From Monosporascus cannonballus (taxonomy: Eukaryota > Ascomycota > Sordariomycetes > Xylariales), in the NCBI GenBank assembly GCA_004154925.1, contig QJNS01000198.1, positions 85,370 to 149,369 of the forward strand: a stretch of 64,000 bases of DNA, given 5' to 3'. This document shows, in pieces, positions 1-15,030 of this stretch (the first letter of the stretch is position 1; each line of letters begins with the position of its first letter). Under the pieces are notes generated by a model. It had not been told where the DNA came from and did not search any database. It worked only from the letters and a program-made list of their open reading frames with translations. The translations under genes and the position numbers were made by a program.

Positions 1-3000
1 TGGTTTATTAATCGCTGAATTATATACAACAAAATACTATAAAATCGTAGTTAGATATAATATATATAACCTAGATAAAAATCTACTAACACGTCTACTT
101 TTTAAAATAGTTTACAACTGTTCGGCTATTATCTTATCTTCTAATCTAGTATTTTATATAAATTTAAAGTTTTATTAATACAAATTCAACTGTGAAACTT
201 TCTTTAAAAAATTGCTAAAATATAGAAAATCTGTGAAGGTTTTCAATATTATGTACGATTTGAGAAATATATTTTAAATTATGTTTATTTAATACTTTTC
301 AGGTTTTTATTTAAATTTTAATGCATTGTTAGATACTCGGCGTCGTGCTAGTAAACAGGCGGTAATTTCAAACTTTCGTCCGATCAGTGTAAGTATATAT
401 CTAAATAAACGTATAATGCGATAAAAAAAAGATAGAATATATAGCACACTTATAATTAACAGTTTTATATAATACTAAAACGAATAAAAGTTTATTATAA
501 AAGTAATAAAAGTAATATATACTAATATTTTAGAAATAAAACGCAAAACAACTTCAAAAAATTAATATTTCTTATCTTATATTCAATTAAGAATAAATTA
601 AGTGTTTTAAACGCTGAAATATATATTTATTTTGCAAAATAGCTTTAAATATAAACGCTATATTATGTAATAGTAAATTTGAATAATTATAAAATTCTAT
701 TAATTAAATTATAATATTACAGCTATTATAATGGTATAAATATGCTGTTAAAAATTAATAGAGTTTAAAAATTAAAGTTTTATCCAAACTAATTAAACCT
801 ATTTTTAAAACTGTTTTATAAATTTTATATACTATAAATATATCTAAAATAAATAATAATAATTATAGTAAACATATTACGATATATTCTTTTTCTATAA
901 ACAAATATCCGCTTATATAAATCCTTTTATTACAACAAATATATCCTTTTAAGTACTTCTTTGAAGTGTATTTATAGTATTTTAAATTCACTTACATTGC
1001 TAATTATTAAATTCGAAACTAAGAATAATCTTTAATATTTTAATCAATATTTGAAATATATTAACAAGAAATATTCTATACGCTCTTTCAATTTTTTTTA
1101 AAGGTAATTATTTTATTATTCTTGTAGTATATATCCTAAATATAGGTTCAGGCTATTTTTTCGAAGCTTATTTAATTAACCTTATAAAAACGCAATTTAC
1201 TTATATTAATTTATTAACAAACTAATAATAGTGTGTACATAATCTCAGAAATAATACCAATTCAATATTAATATTGTACATAGTTTTATAGGAATAGTAA
1301 ATCAAATAAAATATGAAACTTCGTATATATTTTTCTATTACTATCTTAAAATATATATCGAATATACTTAGTTTAATATCACTTTATATAAAGATACTTT
1401 TATAGAATAAATTATATTAGATATTTGTCTTAATATATATTCATATTAATTTTAAAATTTCTTTATACAGGGTAAAATAAAATGGCCTTTCGAAATTCAA
1501 GTTTTAAAAGATTGTTTTAGCAACGTTAAATCGATATACTGCTTAAAACCGCGGGATAAACTTCAATATATTCACTGTATTATATTTCCACTGTTAAACC
1601 TTATATATATACTTAACGTAATATACAATTTCGGCGTAAGCACTGCTTTGCTTCGCCCTGGCTTATTTATTCAAGTCGCTTTACACTAATCTTATATTTC
1701 TCAATATTAATTGAAAATCACTCCTTTTTTTAAAAGATACGGGAGAATACACTTAATTATTTAAATAAATGTAAAAAAAACGCATCTGAGTTAAAACTAG
1801 CTTTATACATTTATAATAATATATACAGTTTTTAAAAATTATTAAAATACTTATAAATATATACGAAGTAATATTATTTGTTATTTGTTATATATGATAC
1901 CTATCAAATTTTAATTAATATTCAATGAATTCTATATTAAAATTTGTAATCGATTTCTATTAGATTGTAATATATCAGCATTATAGCCAGTTTATTACGT
2001 ATTAAGCGTTTTATAATACGAATTAAAAATAACTAGATGCTAAAGTAATTAGAAGGTATTAATAATTATAATTCTTTTCTATCGAAATATTAATTATTTA
2101 TAAAGACTTTATAAATATATAAAGACGTTGTGCAGATTTTTCGAACGTATTGAAAATAAAACTGTAAATATATTTTATGAAAAAAGATTAATACTGTAAT
2201 AAATTTAGCTTTTTTATAAACATGTTTATAAAGTTAAGATTATTACGTACTAATAATAAAATGAAAATAGTTGAATAAACGTAATATAAGTAGAAAGCGA
2301 TTAACGTATATATGTATACAATTTTTACAACTCGATATTTCAATTTCTAATAATTCTAAAATTAATATATTTTTATTATACTTTATCAGGAAGTATTTCT
2401 TTTATTTAAAATATAGGTTCTTTTAATGTTTTCTATATTATATAAAATTATAAAGTAAAGAAATTACACTAACTGTAGTTTCATATATGGTAAATTATTT
2501 TACAAGCCGACGAAGAGTTTATATTTTAAACTTTATAAGCTTAAAGTGGGATTTTATTTAGAAAACGACAATATATTTAAAACTACGAAACTATACTTGC
2601 TTTATTTTACATCTGTTAAAATAGCATTATTTAAACGATTTAATATATAATAATATAAGCAAAGTGTTTTTAAATTATAAAAGCACTATAAGTAATTCAT
2701 ATTCTTAAATAGATATAACATATATTTTCAGTTTTAGTATTATAATCTTATAACTTAAGATTATACTAAGGCGGTAGTATTATTTTAAAAACTGGTTTAA
2801 CTACTAAAAAACATTATATAATCGGTTTACTTCAAAGACAAAATTTTAACAAAAGATTTAGAATTAAAAAGAATTAATACTTTTATATTAAACAAGTAAC
2901 ATTTATATAAGTTAGTTATTTTTATTAAAGCTAAAATAAGTCTAATTATATAATATAACTAAATTTTAAAATTTAATCTAAATCATATTTTACTATAAAT

Positions 3001-6000
3001 TAGCTTTTTAGTTTTATAACCGGTTAAATCTTATAAGTCTTTTATTATAAAAGTAATAATTTCGAATATGAATAATATAACAATAATATAGCGTTTATTA
3101 ACTTTAAAAAAAGACTGATAAATTGTAGACGAAATTTAGGCCGTTTATAATAGATTTAAAACTTAGAAAGTAGCGATAACTACTTATACTTAATAAGCTA
3201 AGTATATATTACAATTTCGCTAACACAAATTATTAAAAAGAAAATGTCATGTAACTAATCACCAATTATCAGCTCAACTGAGCTACAAGCTCTTATCGAT
3301 CGTATTCGCAACTGTTGTTGGACACGTTCTTATTAGGATTTATATAGTGTCCTGTCCTAGACCTGTCTTTTCGGCTATAGAGAGCTGTGTTCTTACTAAA
3401 TAAACATAGATAAAATTGAAGTATTTAAACTTCATTTCACAATAAAAGGTATACCAAATTGAAATTATTTTTAACTTAATACCGTTTTTAGTTCGCGTAC
3501 TTTCCTATTACGCTTATAAATTTTTGCTCGATTTAATTTTGGAAATAAATAATAGATTTGTGATATTATTACGGAATTCTGGTCTCTTTTACAGATATAT
3601 ACTCTTTTTACCCGAAGAATAAATTTAAATTTTATAAAGTAGTTTAAACTATATTTAGTTTTATTATTTAAACCTTATTTGTATTCAAGCCCTACATTAA
3701 CATAGTATAAGCTTAATTATGCGAAAGGTTTTTTCTAACTTTATTTTCGTATTAAACTACTATTAAGTACTAGTAATAACTTAGCTGCATAACTATTATT
3801 GAAGCGAAATTAAAAACCAACTTCATATATTATATTATATTAGAAATTGAAATCGACAGCAAGTAATGCCTATTTACAAATTTGTAAAATAAATTAATGT
3901 GCGTTAAAAATTCAATAATTAATATATTTAAAAAAATTTATATTTAACCTATTACATTAATAGTTATATGATAACGCTGCATAAGCGATATTAAAATCTT
4001 ATTATTATAGTAACTTAAAGTGAAAATATTGTTAATGAAAGAAATAAAACTAAACCAATTAAATATTTAATATACTAATTTTCTTAATAATTGCTACAAA
4101 ATAGTAAAAGGAATATACATACAATATGTAAATTGATTAATAAAAATAAATATTTATTTATAGTTTTATTAAAAACTTAAAATACGAAATTTTTATATTA
4201 ATTATTAATACATCTATAAAAAGTGATTGACATATTATTTAATATAATGTTAAATATAAAGAAAAATTATCATTTTCCAAATCGTAAATATTCGAGCATC
4301 AAATAATTATAATAATAAAATATAATGTTTTAAAATATATTATTATAATACTATACTAAAAACGAAAACGCAGTTTTAGAATTATCTATTAATATAAAAA
4401 CTATCATTTTTTTAATATAAGCGGCAATAACGTCTTGCTTTCAAAGAAGTTTAAAGTAGCGTTTGTAAAACAATATTTCACATATTTGAAGAAAACGTAT
4501 AATGTAAGATACAAGCTCACGGCTCAAATAAACTCGCGGCTTCTTTTTTGTTACATTTTAACAAGTAATTCAAAGAATTCAATTATAATATATTTAATTC
4601 GTTTAATTAACTATATTCTTTTTTGCTTAAATTACATACAGCCTTTTAATAAATATACGAATTATATACAAGTTTATTACGAACGCTATGTTACTATTTC
4701 TGTTTTTTTGTTTTTTTTGTTGTTTTTTTTTGTTTTTTTATAAATACTATCCTTAATAGTTATTATCAGTGACTTTTTATTATTACTTTTTCTGTTATTT
4801 AAAAACATTTTTTATTTCAAGTATTAATTATTCTTTTTTATTAGAAACGTTTATTTTAACTATTTAATCATTTAAAATTAAGTTATTTCAAAAACCCTCT
4901 CTTTAACACTCCTTACAACACATCTCGATACGCTCTATAACGCATCTCGTAATACGCCTTACAATACACTCTATAATACGTTTTTCAATCTATATCTTTA
5001 ACGTATTAAAGTCGAATAAAAAGCGCATAGATAAATAGATTACAAGTTCAATTGTTAATTGGAATTCTATAGATCCGCTTAAGTTTTATACTTTAAAAGC
5101 CATTTTAACTTAAATATATTAAAGTTTTATTTACTACGAGACAGATATAAAAAACAATAGCAATATAACGTCAACTATACGCGTTAAAATAATACGTATA
5201 TATATTAAAAATCTGAATATATAGTTAACGAAAAGAAATGTAATAAATTTAAGTTAATTTTACATATTATAGTTTACTGATCTGTATTAGTTATTAAAAG
5301 ATGTCAAAAATAAAACAGAAAAGTTTGAGTTAAGAAAAATATTAGATTTAAATAACTCTCTCTTACTAAAGACAAGATAAGAATTAGTTATAATGTATAT
5401 TTAAAAGATTTAAATAGTATTAGAAAAAAGCGAATTTATAATATTTAGGTTTAATATAAGTGTTTAAAAATAAAACTTAAAATATTAAATAAGAGAAAGA
5501 ATTACATTATAATTTGAATTTTAATATAAGAAGTAAATCCGTTAAAAGGAATAAAGATTTTAAAATACGATTATATATAAGTTTTTAAACTCGAAGATAA
5601 TAAGAATACGAAAACTTATAATAAAGATAATTATGAAACTAATAAAACAAAAAGGGAAATAATAATTACAAATCCTTGAAAAGCGTATTTATAAAAAATA
5701 ATAAAAATAGAAAGAAAGAGTATTTACGTTACGACTTTAAATATTCAAAGTTTTAAAATAGAAATAAGCATAATTTTAAAATTATATACTATATATTCTC
5801 CTATTTGAAATAGTAAAGTAATGCCTACTACTAGAGATATATAAATAAACTTAACACCGTTAAAAAATAGAAAGTTTTACATCACATTAGAATAATAAAC
5901 ATATTTATAGCAAAATGAATTATTTTCTACCTATTAAAAGTTACTTAAAGTTTACACCAAAATTACTTTCAAATCACTCTAATAATAAAGTAATAACTTA

Positions 6001-8509
6001 TTGTTAAATTTTACAAACTCTCTACGACTTTACTATACCTCTTTAATTAATTAAATATTAAAATAAAATAAATTGCTAATCCTGTAATCCAACTTGGCTT
6101 ACAAGTTAATCCTAGTCTTTTCTATATATTAGGAGGTCTTTTCACCGAGTGTAACTCCAGAATATCATTACTAAAGCAGATATACTTGAGTTATCAGATT
6201 TAATACAATAAATACAATCGGATTCGCCTTTATATTTTGTTAATAATTACTTGTATTCTGACACGCTTAACCAATTCGCATTAATTAAAACCGAATTATT
6301 CCGACCTATTTGAATATTTCTATCTAAATTGTGTTTCATATATTAAAAAAAGATAATATAAAAAGAAATAATTATCAATTATTAAAACGACAAATACATA
6401 ATACAAACAGATTATAATAAATACGCTATTTAAAAATCAAATAAATAATACAAAGAAGGAACAAGCCAAAATATAACAAATAATTAATATAAATTTACAA
6501 CAGTATAAAAAGTGTAAAATAAGAGATTAAGTATCTATATAAATAGAGTACAATATAATAGTATATTTATCAATATATTAAGAAAAACTATTAAAAATGT
6601 ATGAAAAATATATAGAAAGAACATATTAAATAAAACGAAAAAAGAGATTTAAAACAAAATAAACGGTTTTTCTTATTTTAACATTGAATCGAAAATATAT
6701 TACTGATAGTCTAAGATTATTTCAACGCTATTTACAATAGTTTATATCTAACTTTAATAGTATTAACACAATATTTTATATTTTCGTCCTTACAAATTAT
6801 TGTTATTAAATTTTAATTACTAGTTTTACAATGTAAAGTTTTGAAATGTATAGTTATTACGCTCAGGTTTAAATAGGTAATTTTCATTACAGCGTAAAAT
6901 ATTTTATTATTGTATTTTCTAAAATAAAAAGTTTTAAAATTTTACACCAGTTATGCAAATAATTTACTATATAAATTAAAGTTACGAATACCTTAATACT
7001 GTTTAGCACATAGTTTGTTATATTTTTCGAAAATATTGAAGTATTTCTAAATAGATTACAAACGGATTTTATATTTAAAAGTGAGAACTTTTATTAAACG
7101 TAATAAGTACTACAGAAATTATTAAAATATCTTAGTAAATTAAAATATTCATAGAGAATAAAGTAATAAAATATATTACAAACTTATAAAGATTTAAAAC
7201 CAAGCACAATAGATATTTCATTATAAAATACAATTAATTTTTAAATTCGTTAATATTTTTAAATAATATAAACAAGACCTGGAATTCATCTATATATATA
7301 GTAAGTTTTTGTTAAAATGGTTAAATTACATAAATTTACAAGAAATCACTTAAACGTAACCAAATAATAATTATTAAACAACTCGGATTAATTTATGCAT
7401 TTTAATAAAAATAATGGTATTATTAAATTCAAAGTTTTAAATTAAATAGTGAATAAATTATTAAATTCTTATATAATTTAAACAATTTTAACTTGATTTA
7501 CTAAAATATATTATTTTAAAACCTTTACACAATTACTTTTTATATATAAAAAAATATAACTTTATGCTAATCTTTATACGAGCTTATGTTTTATTTTAAA
7601 TAGAATTAATTATATAAAATTATATATTCGTAATATAAATTCGTTTAAACTTCGTAGCTATGTATTTATTTATAATAAAAACATCTCGATATATTTAGTA
7701 TAATTCGACTATATTACTATATATTATAACCTTTTAAAGCTTAAAAATAAAATACTATTATAAAAGATTTAACTATATCAAACTTAAAGCACACGTCCGA
7801 CCGAAGCTAAACCCTTAAATAGGCAGTAATAGTAGAGAAATATAGTTAAATATATATATTTGAATAATATAAAGATAATTTAATAATAATAAAACTATCT
7901 AAAAAACGTTGTATTATCTATAGTGCAAATTATATCGTTTAATAATTTTGTATATATTTAGATCAGCCTGAAAAATAAAGGTTGAACTTAAATATATCTT
8001 GCATAAAAAACAGTTATATTATAAACATATATAAATACTAAGTACTAATATATATAGAGGTTTTTATATTGCGATTGTTAAATCATAGAGATAATACATT
8101 TGCTTAAAATAATATCAAGAATTTAGAAAGTTCGACTGTAATGCGATCTTTATAAAAATGTAAGAGTGCGAAATATAAACTCTTAGTAAAATTTAAAAAC
8201 ATTAAAATTATTTACGAAAGTTTTATAGTAAAGGTTTTTTTAAAAAAATATAATTATAGTATTAACGTATTTATTAATTGATTAAAGTAATTCTATTTTG
8301 CAATACGTACGTAAAATATAAAAAGTTATTAAAGACTTATAATCATTTTTATGAATTGTAATATATAAAATTGCTTATAAAATATTTTAAAATAATAATA
8401 TATTTATAGGTGATAATAATAGATTTTAGTATAAGGTATATTTAAGTTTAAGTTATATTTTTTTCAGATTGAGCCAAATATACAAATAATTATTACACGA
8501 CATAATATG
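1..8509. other. AT-rich, RIP-degraded gene-free block
   Basis: This stretch is overwhelmingly A and T, with stop codons in every frame every few dozen bases and no open frame that resembles a protein. TpA is abundant and C is scarce, the usual end state of repeat-induced point mutation. Small islands of more balanced composition survive near 330-400, 1620-1690, 3240-3420 and 6085-6260. They read like fragments of older repeats rather than genes. I see no LTR pair, inverted repeat or RNA gene that I can define in it. The 102-codon open frame at 4435-4743 does not start with ATG and is low-complexity, so I treat it as chance. Confidence 0.85.
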
Positions 8510-8890
8510 TGTGACGGCTAGGTCGTTTAACTACTTATTAAACCTAAGTCGTACGGGTTTATGTTGGCAGAAGTATTATAGATATCTAAGCAATGATATA
8601 ATAAATTTCTTACGTTTCGTAATAATAAAAACTTTTTACGTATCGATTTATTAGTACAGATTATTATTATTTAAATTATAGCAACAACGTATGTAAATAT
8701 AGTTTTTTATTATTTTACTAATTATTTTTAAATACGTTATTTACAGTAATTATAATTTTAGATAATTATAATTATTTTTTAAAATTACGAACATATTAGT
8801 ATTTACTTATTACGTGACTTATAAGGTGGGCCGTTTTATTTTTGTCGTTTGCGACCGTTTTTACAGATTTAGATCTGTTAAATCGTAATA
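8510..8890 (-). repeat. 3' LTR of element C
   Basis: The reverse complement ends in the same block as the LTRs at 21914, 30113 and 36497, including the stretch that runs from ATAAACCCGT to GCCTAGCCGT. The outer edge (8510-8575) is well preserved. The inner part is strongly AT-shifted, for example the expected TGTTACG start reads TATTACG. Confidence 0.8.
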
Positions 8891-9054
8891 CGATTTTCTT
8901 TTTCCCGAAATCTTGTTTTAAGATTTTTTTTCTTTAGTGAATATTAATCTTTTTCTATTAAAGCCTTTTGTATATTTAAAATTCGTCGTAAACCTCGTTT
9001 TTTTAAAGCTTGTCGTACCGATTTAATAAAAGCGTTTAAAGAATTTGGTTTTAA

Positions 9055-9260
9055 AGTTGTGCCTTATTTTTAGTGTTTTTCGACATATTGGCAGTGCAAA
9101 ATAATAGAAGATGTTTCGCGTTATGAGGAATATATAGTGTGTAACCGATTTTGTAATAAAAAAGAGATTTTATTATTATTTTGAAAATATATTCGTTATA
9201 AGTATTGACGTTTTAAACGTAAAAAAACTTTCGCAAAAAAACGTTTATTAAATTTTTAAC
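9055..9260 (+). pseudogene. RIP-damaged cysteine-spaced ORF remnant inside element C
   Basis: In one plus-strand frame from GTT GTG CCT the reading contains cysteines, plus tyrosines that could be TGT-to-TAT changed cysteines, at regular spacing. A basic stretch (RFKRKKTF) follows. Stop codons interrupt it. The layout recalls the small cysteine-rich ORFs found in many repeated fungal sequences, but the match is from memory of the general pattern. It runs opposite to the orientation inferred for the LTRs, so it may be an antisense coincidence or a separate insertion. Confidence 0.25.
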
Positions 9261-12200
9261 GTGATTAATTCGAAATTTAACGTTAATATTAAAAGAAAAC
9301 AAATAAGGTTTTAATATAATTTATCCAATTACGCAAATAAAAATCTTTAGTTCGTTTAAAGGCATCGTAATCGTATAACGTGGCTTGTAATCCTTAAATA
9401 AATTGAAAAAATAAGAACAAAGAGAAAAAAAGCTGTTATGAAGGCGGCCGTAATTATATTAGTGCAAATAGTTATTTTCTTTAATTTATCTAGTTTCGGC
9501 TTATTCGATTAGTTTTTTTTACCGACCTTGAAATGCTTTTTTAATAGTTCTATTCTTATTGGTAGAAGTTTTTTAATAGGTATTAGGCGTTAATAAGATT
9601 TTTAATAGATTTCTAGATATTTTCGAAATTCGAATAATTCATTTATTTAATTAAATATTATGTACAACCGGTTTTTTTAATAGTAAAGATTTCTTTTATT
9701 TCGTATTTAATTTTATTTTTATTTTTATATCGTTTCGTTTTATATAAACTTTAATAATATCTGTTATTAACTTAAATAAAACGTATAAAAAACAAAATAG
9801 AATTTAACTTTAAGTGGAAATTTTAATTAATAATTATTTTCTGAAATGTTTTTAATAGTTTTATATAGATCGATATATTTGAAATCGAATTTTTTGGCTG
9901 GAATATTTGTATTTAAATATTTTTAATAATAAAGTAAATTATGTTTCCTTTTTGCCAAATTGGTTTTTTGACCCTTTTAGTTATAATATTTGCTTATTTA
10001 ATTGCGTAAGAATTTTAATTTTATTTTTATTTTTTATTGTAATTACTTAAAGTATTTTAACGTCAGTATTATTTTGACGTTAATAAGTCCGTTGTATATT
10101 ATTTTGTAAATATTTAGTATAAAATTAAAATTTATATTTATTAAGATTATTTCAAGATTGTTATAGCAATTCATATTTATAAATAGTAAATAATAGATAC
10201 CTTTTTAACTTGATTATATTGTTTGTAATTAATACAATATTTTAAATATATTTTTATTGTTGAATATGATCGTTCCGTTTATTTGCTTGTTTAAAGTCAA
10301 AATAGGTTAAATGTTTTGTAATTTAAATCTATTTATACTATAAACTTTTACTAAATTTTAAAATAATGGTAATTTTTAAACGGAAGTAAATTTATATAAT
10401 AACTTATATATACTAAATATATTTTTAAAACTATATTATATATTATTTATTTGATATTAACTTTTTTTCTAATGAACTTAAAAATAGAAAACGTTTATGA
10501 ATCTATTAATAATAAAGAGCAGATTATGGTAATATATATTAATAGCTGGAGTTTTGTGATAAACCAAATTTAAAAATAACATTTATCGTAATCTAATATT
10601 ATGGCCTTTTTTAAAACCGGTAATAATTATAATTTTTAATATAATATATGTTATTATTCTTTCGTTTTATTACAGATATTTTATTATTGTTATATTTTTG
10701 GAATTCCTATTTTCATTTTATAAAAATAATAATACTTTAAAATCGTTTTAAAGTGTTATAAATCTCAAAATATTTATATATTACGTATTAAAGGTTATTT
10801 ATTATATTTTATCGAATTTATAATTTATTCATTTTTTAGTGTAACATTAAAAATTATACAATTAACATTAGTTAATATTTTTCGTATTTCGAGCGTGTAT
10901 TTAAAGTATTTATTTTGCCATTTCTTAAGCTTTTTTTTATAAATAATTATAAAATCGAAATTTCTTATCTCTTTTCTATATTGTAATTATGGTTTTGTAA
11001 GACTTTTAATCGTAATAAAACGGATAAAAACCTAATAATTCGCATGACCTCTAACTTAATAAAAGCGTTCCTTAACAAAATATTTAAACTTTTGAAAAAC
11101 CATAATAATAATTATAAATTGTAATTCGGAATATTTTAATTAAGTTTGGCTTTTTTTAATTATATGAAAAGACATAATGAGATATAAGTTTTCTTAAATA
11201 TTTCGTTATTCGATTATTATGTTTAATGTATAATTCGAAATATCGGTTTTTAATTTAACTCAATTTCTTAAATCGTGTATAAGTAATATCAAGTTATTAA
11301 TAATTGCAATTTTGATTTTAAATACTTTTTCTATTTGTAACGTTTGTTTACAAACTTTCTTTAAATAAAATTCTTTACAGGTATAAAAATTTATTAAAAT
11401 TTCGAATAAACGTCTTATAATAATAATCAAATTTAAAGAATATTTGTACTTTCTTAATTATTATTAGTATTTATTATTTTATAATTATAACATTTTTATT
11501 AAGGTTTATTTTACTACATTTTGAAATAATGATATGTTTTAGGTATTTTATTTCTTATTTATAAAACTAATATCTTTTGGCGTTAATTAATAATTAAGCG
11601 TTTTAAAAAGTCTGAAGTTTTTTTAAACGTATTTTATATATATATATTTTATTTCAAAATAAATCAATATGTCGAAATATTGTCGTAATATATAATTTAT
11701 TATCCGTTAGAATATTATTAATATGTTCGTAAAATTTATTAACATAATTACACATTCGAATAATCGGTATTGTATTCTAAAATTTAATTTCTATTTGTAT
11801 ATGTTTAAATTTTAATAAGATTATATTTATTTATACGGTCGAATATTATAAATTATTAAATTCCGTAAAATCGATTGTCTGTTATAATAATTCAAGCATA
11901 ATATTTGATTTTTAATAATAAGATCGTGTAATTGTTTGTAATTAGTTATAAATTGTAATTTTTATCGTTTTAGATACGAAAAATATAACGTCCTTTACGG
12001 TTAATTTCGATAATCAAATTTAATTTTGTTATAATATATTGTTTAAATATTTTATAAAAACGTATAATTTATTTTCGTTACAGTTAAAAATAAGGTTAAA
12101 CTGCGTCAAAAAACCTTTCTTTAAACATATTTCACAATTGTATTCGTTATATTTCGATAATAGAGTATTAAACGTTTTTTTAAAAAAATGACTTATATTT

Positions 12201-14648
12201 ATAATATTATAATAATATATTATTTAAATTCTTTTAATTTTTAAATCTGTTATTTTAAATCGTTATTTAATTACTTACAGTTTGCTTTAATAATATAAGA
12301 ATGTTGAACTCTTTTTAGTATTTGTTTTTTTATATTTTAATCTTTTAAGTAATAAAGTATTTGTCGTATTTTTATACTTTTAAATTTATTATTTTCGATT
12401 CAATATTAAAGTTTTAAATTTTTCCTTTTTTATTTATTAACGGGATTTAAAACGGACCCTACCCGATTAATTCTTTGTATTAATTAACACTCGTATTAGT
12501 ATATTTACAATAACCTTAAAATTATATCATAAGTCTTAAATAAAACGATATTGAAATTAATTATTTAATATTATGATTAAACGAATATTTCGAAATACTT
12601 AATTATGCGTTAAACCTTTTTCATTATTATAAACTAAATTATGTGTTTCAGTATTTATAATTATATAAAGTTTTCATTTATATTTTTATAATTTATTAAA
12701 CTTATTAACAACGTTTAGTATAATATACTTTTCGCTTAAACTTCTATAACATATGCTAAGGGTAAATTAATATGTTTTAATATATATATCCAAAGTAATA
12801 ACGTTATTAACCGCTTTTATTATTACATTTAAAGTCTTTTTAAGAAATTCCTTTTAATTTTTCTGGATTTTATTATTTTACAACTTTTTTATAAATAAGT
12901 TTTTTTCAATTTCTTTTCGAATTCATGTACAATTATTTATATTTCTTATGTAATATATTAAACTGCGATGTTTATCATTTTTGCCGCCGTATTTACGTTT
13001 TAAATTATATTAATTCTCTTTAATTAATTCACAATTCTTAATATTATTACAAAAGCCTTTTCCGTATAATATATAATATCCTATTAAGTCTTTGATAACT
13101 TATCGTTTTCTGATTAAAGTTTTAAATAAATTATCGAACTTTTTAAAACTTATTTTTCTATCGAATTTATAATAAATATTAATTAAAAATAGAAATTCGT
13201 ATTAATTATTAGCAATATATTTTTAATCTTTACTAAATTAAGTCTTTTATAAATTAACAATTATATTAATTATAAAACAAATTGTTTGCGAATACTATTT
13301 TTTTAATTACTTTCATAACGCTATTAGTTTATTAATATCGTTTTATAAGGTATTAATTCTAAAATATCGATATAACTGTTTATTTTTCTTAATTTTTCCG
13401 GTTAAATTAAGAAAGTCGAATTTATATATATATATAATGTGTTAATAAATGAATTGTTTTCAATTATTATATATCAAGCAATTTTGTCGGTCCTAGCATA
13501 TTACGTATATTTTGTTATATTAATTAAAGATTCGGAGATAAACCTCTTTTATTTATTCTTAATATCTTTTTAAAAATTTATTTTAAGGCATATTATTATT
13601 TTTAATCCTTTTGGGGCTACTTTTTAAGCTTTTCATATTTTACGTCGGAGTTTTTATCGTAATAACCTTTATTTATATTAAGTTGAGATTATCTTAATAA
13701 TTCTATTAGTCTTTTTAATTATATATAAATTATCATTTTTATATAAATACATAGTTGTTTTATCGTAATTTCTGCAGTTTTTTGTAAATATTTTTATAAT
13801 ATCTTATTTTGCCGAAAGTATAATATTTAACTTAGTTTCTATTTTTACGTTAAACTATTTCGAATTTCATAGGTCTTTGTACTATATAATAAGATATAGA
13901 TAATATATTATGTTTTTTAAAAGGGCTAGCAGAATAATTTCCGTATTTTAAAATAATGCTTTTATACGCCGTTTATATAAATCGTTATTAGTCTTATTAC
14001 CTTTGGTATTATATTAATTTAAGGTCTTAAATCTAGCAATTATAATAGTTTTACCTTTAACGTTCTTTTTTATTCTTTATAAAATACATTAATATAAATA
14101 TTTTTATCGTCGTTATTCTGTTTTGTTTTAGTCATAAAACCTTTAAATATTATTATATATTTCAGAATTAATCCTTTTAAATACTATTAAAAAGTGCATT
14201 ATACTACCGTACTTTTTCGTCGAGAATTTCCAAATTAACATAATCGCGAACAAACTTTTAAATAAATATTTCCTAATCGGCTTTTATATATTCCAAAAAA
14301 TCTCTTATAATAAGTTTAAACTAGTTAAAAACATTTTCTATTAGGAAAATCGTATTAGCAAAATATTTGTCCGCCGGCTTTTCGAATCGTTAAAACTTGA
14401 AGTATATTATTGCTTAACTAAAGGAATTTTGTGGGTAACTTTTTCTAATATAAAATTAAAGTTTTTAAACTTTAAGCTTTAATATATTTTTTACGCTAAA
14501 CCTAACATAAGTTATTATATATTAATTTTTATATCTTATATCGAAATTCCGTTTTTGCTGAAAAAGTCATTTTTTATTCGTCAGTTCATATTATAACTAA
14601 AGGTATTATTTAAAATTTAACGGTATTATTAAATAAAACCTTGCAATA

Positions 14649-15030
14649 TATAACGGTGAAATAATTTAATTAATTATTAAATCTAAATTATATAGAAGTA
14701 TGTTACTAGGAATATCGTAAATAACTAAGTAATAATACAATAAATTTATTAGATATCATAATATGAAAGGCGTTTTACGTTACTAATTATTATTGCCAAC
14801 TATTATTATTTATATTATGGAAATTCCGAACGTATATTTAATATCTTATTATTTTATTAAATACTGTTAATTACGTCGTTTACGGTAATTATAATTTTTA
14901 ATAATTACAATTATTATTTAATGATTATAGATATATTAATCATCATGTATTATCTGACTTACAGAGTGGTTCGTTTTATCCTTGTTGTTTGCGATCGTTT
15001 CTACAGGTCTAGGCCTGTCAGATCGTAACA
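14649..15030 (-). repeat. 5' LTR of element C
   Basis: Partner of the LTR at 8510-8890. Here the outer edge (about 14980-15030) keeps normal composition, with a GGTCTAGGCCTGTCAGATCG-like core. The inner edge near 14649-14710 is RIP-shifted, TGTGACGG having become TATAACGG. Length is 382 bp, against 381 bp for the partner. Confidence 0.75.

Larger units (their letters stand above)
8510..15030 (-). mobile_element. RIP-degraded LTR retrotransposon (element C)
   Basis: Two related sequences of 381 and 382 bp bound the region. On the minus strand each reads from a TGTTACGATC-like start to a GCCGTCACA-like end. The ends match the LTR of the Gypsy element at 30113-36882, which places C in or near the same family. 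The flanking pentamers are ATATG (8505-8509) and ATTTG (15031-15035), a target-site duplication with one mismatch. The interior is almost pure AT with stops throughout, so no protein domain can be assigned on the minus strand. A cysteine-spaced reading on the plus strand near 9055-9260 is described separately. The element cannot encode functional proteins. Orientation is inferred only from the LTR match. Confidence 0.75.

Noticed and set aside
4435..4743. 102-codon open frame in the AT-rich block
   Set aside because: Starts with a non-ATG codon, is full of Tyr/Ile/Phe runs expected from AT-rich DNA, and has no recognisable motif.
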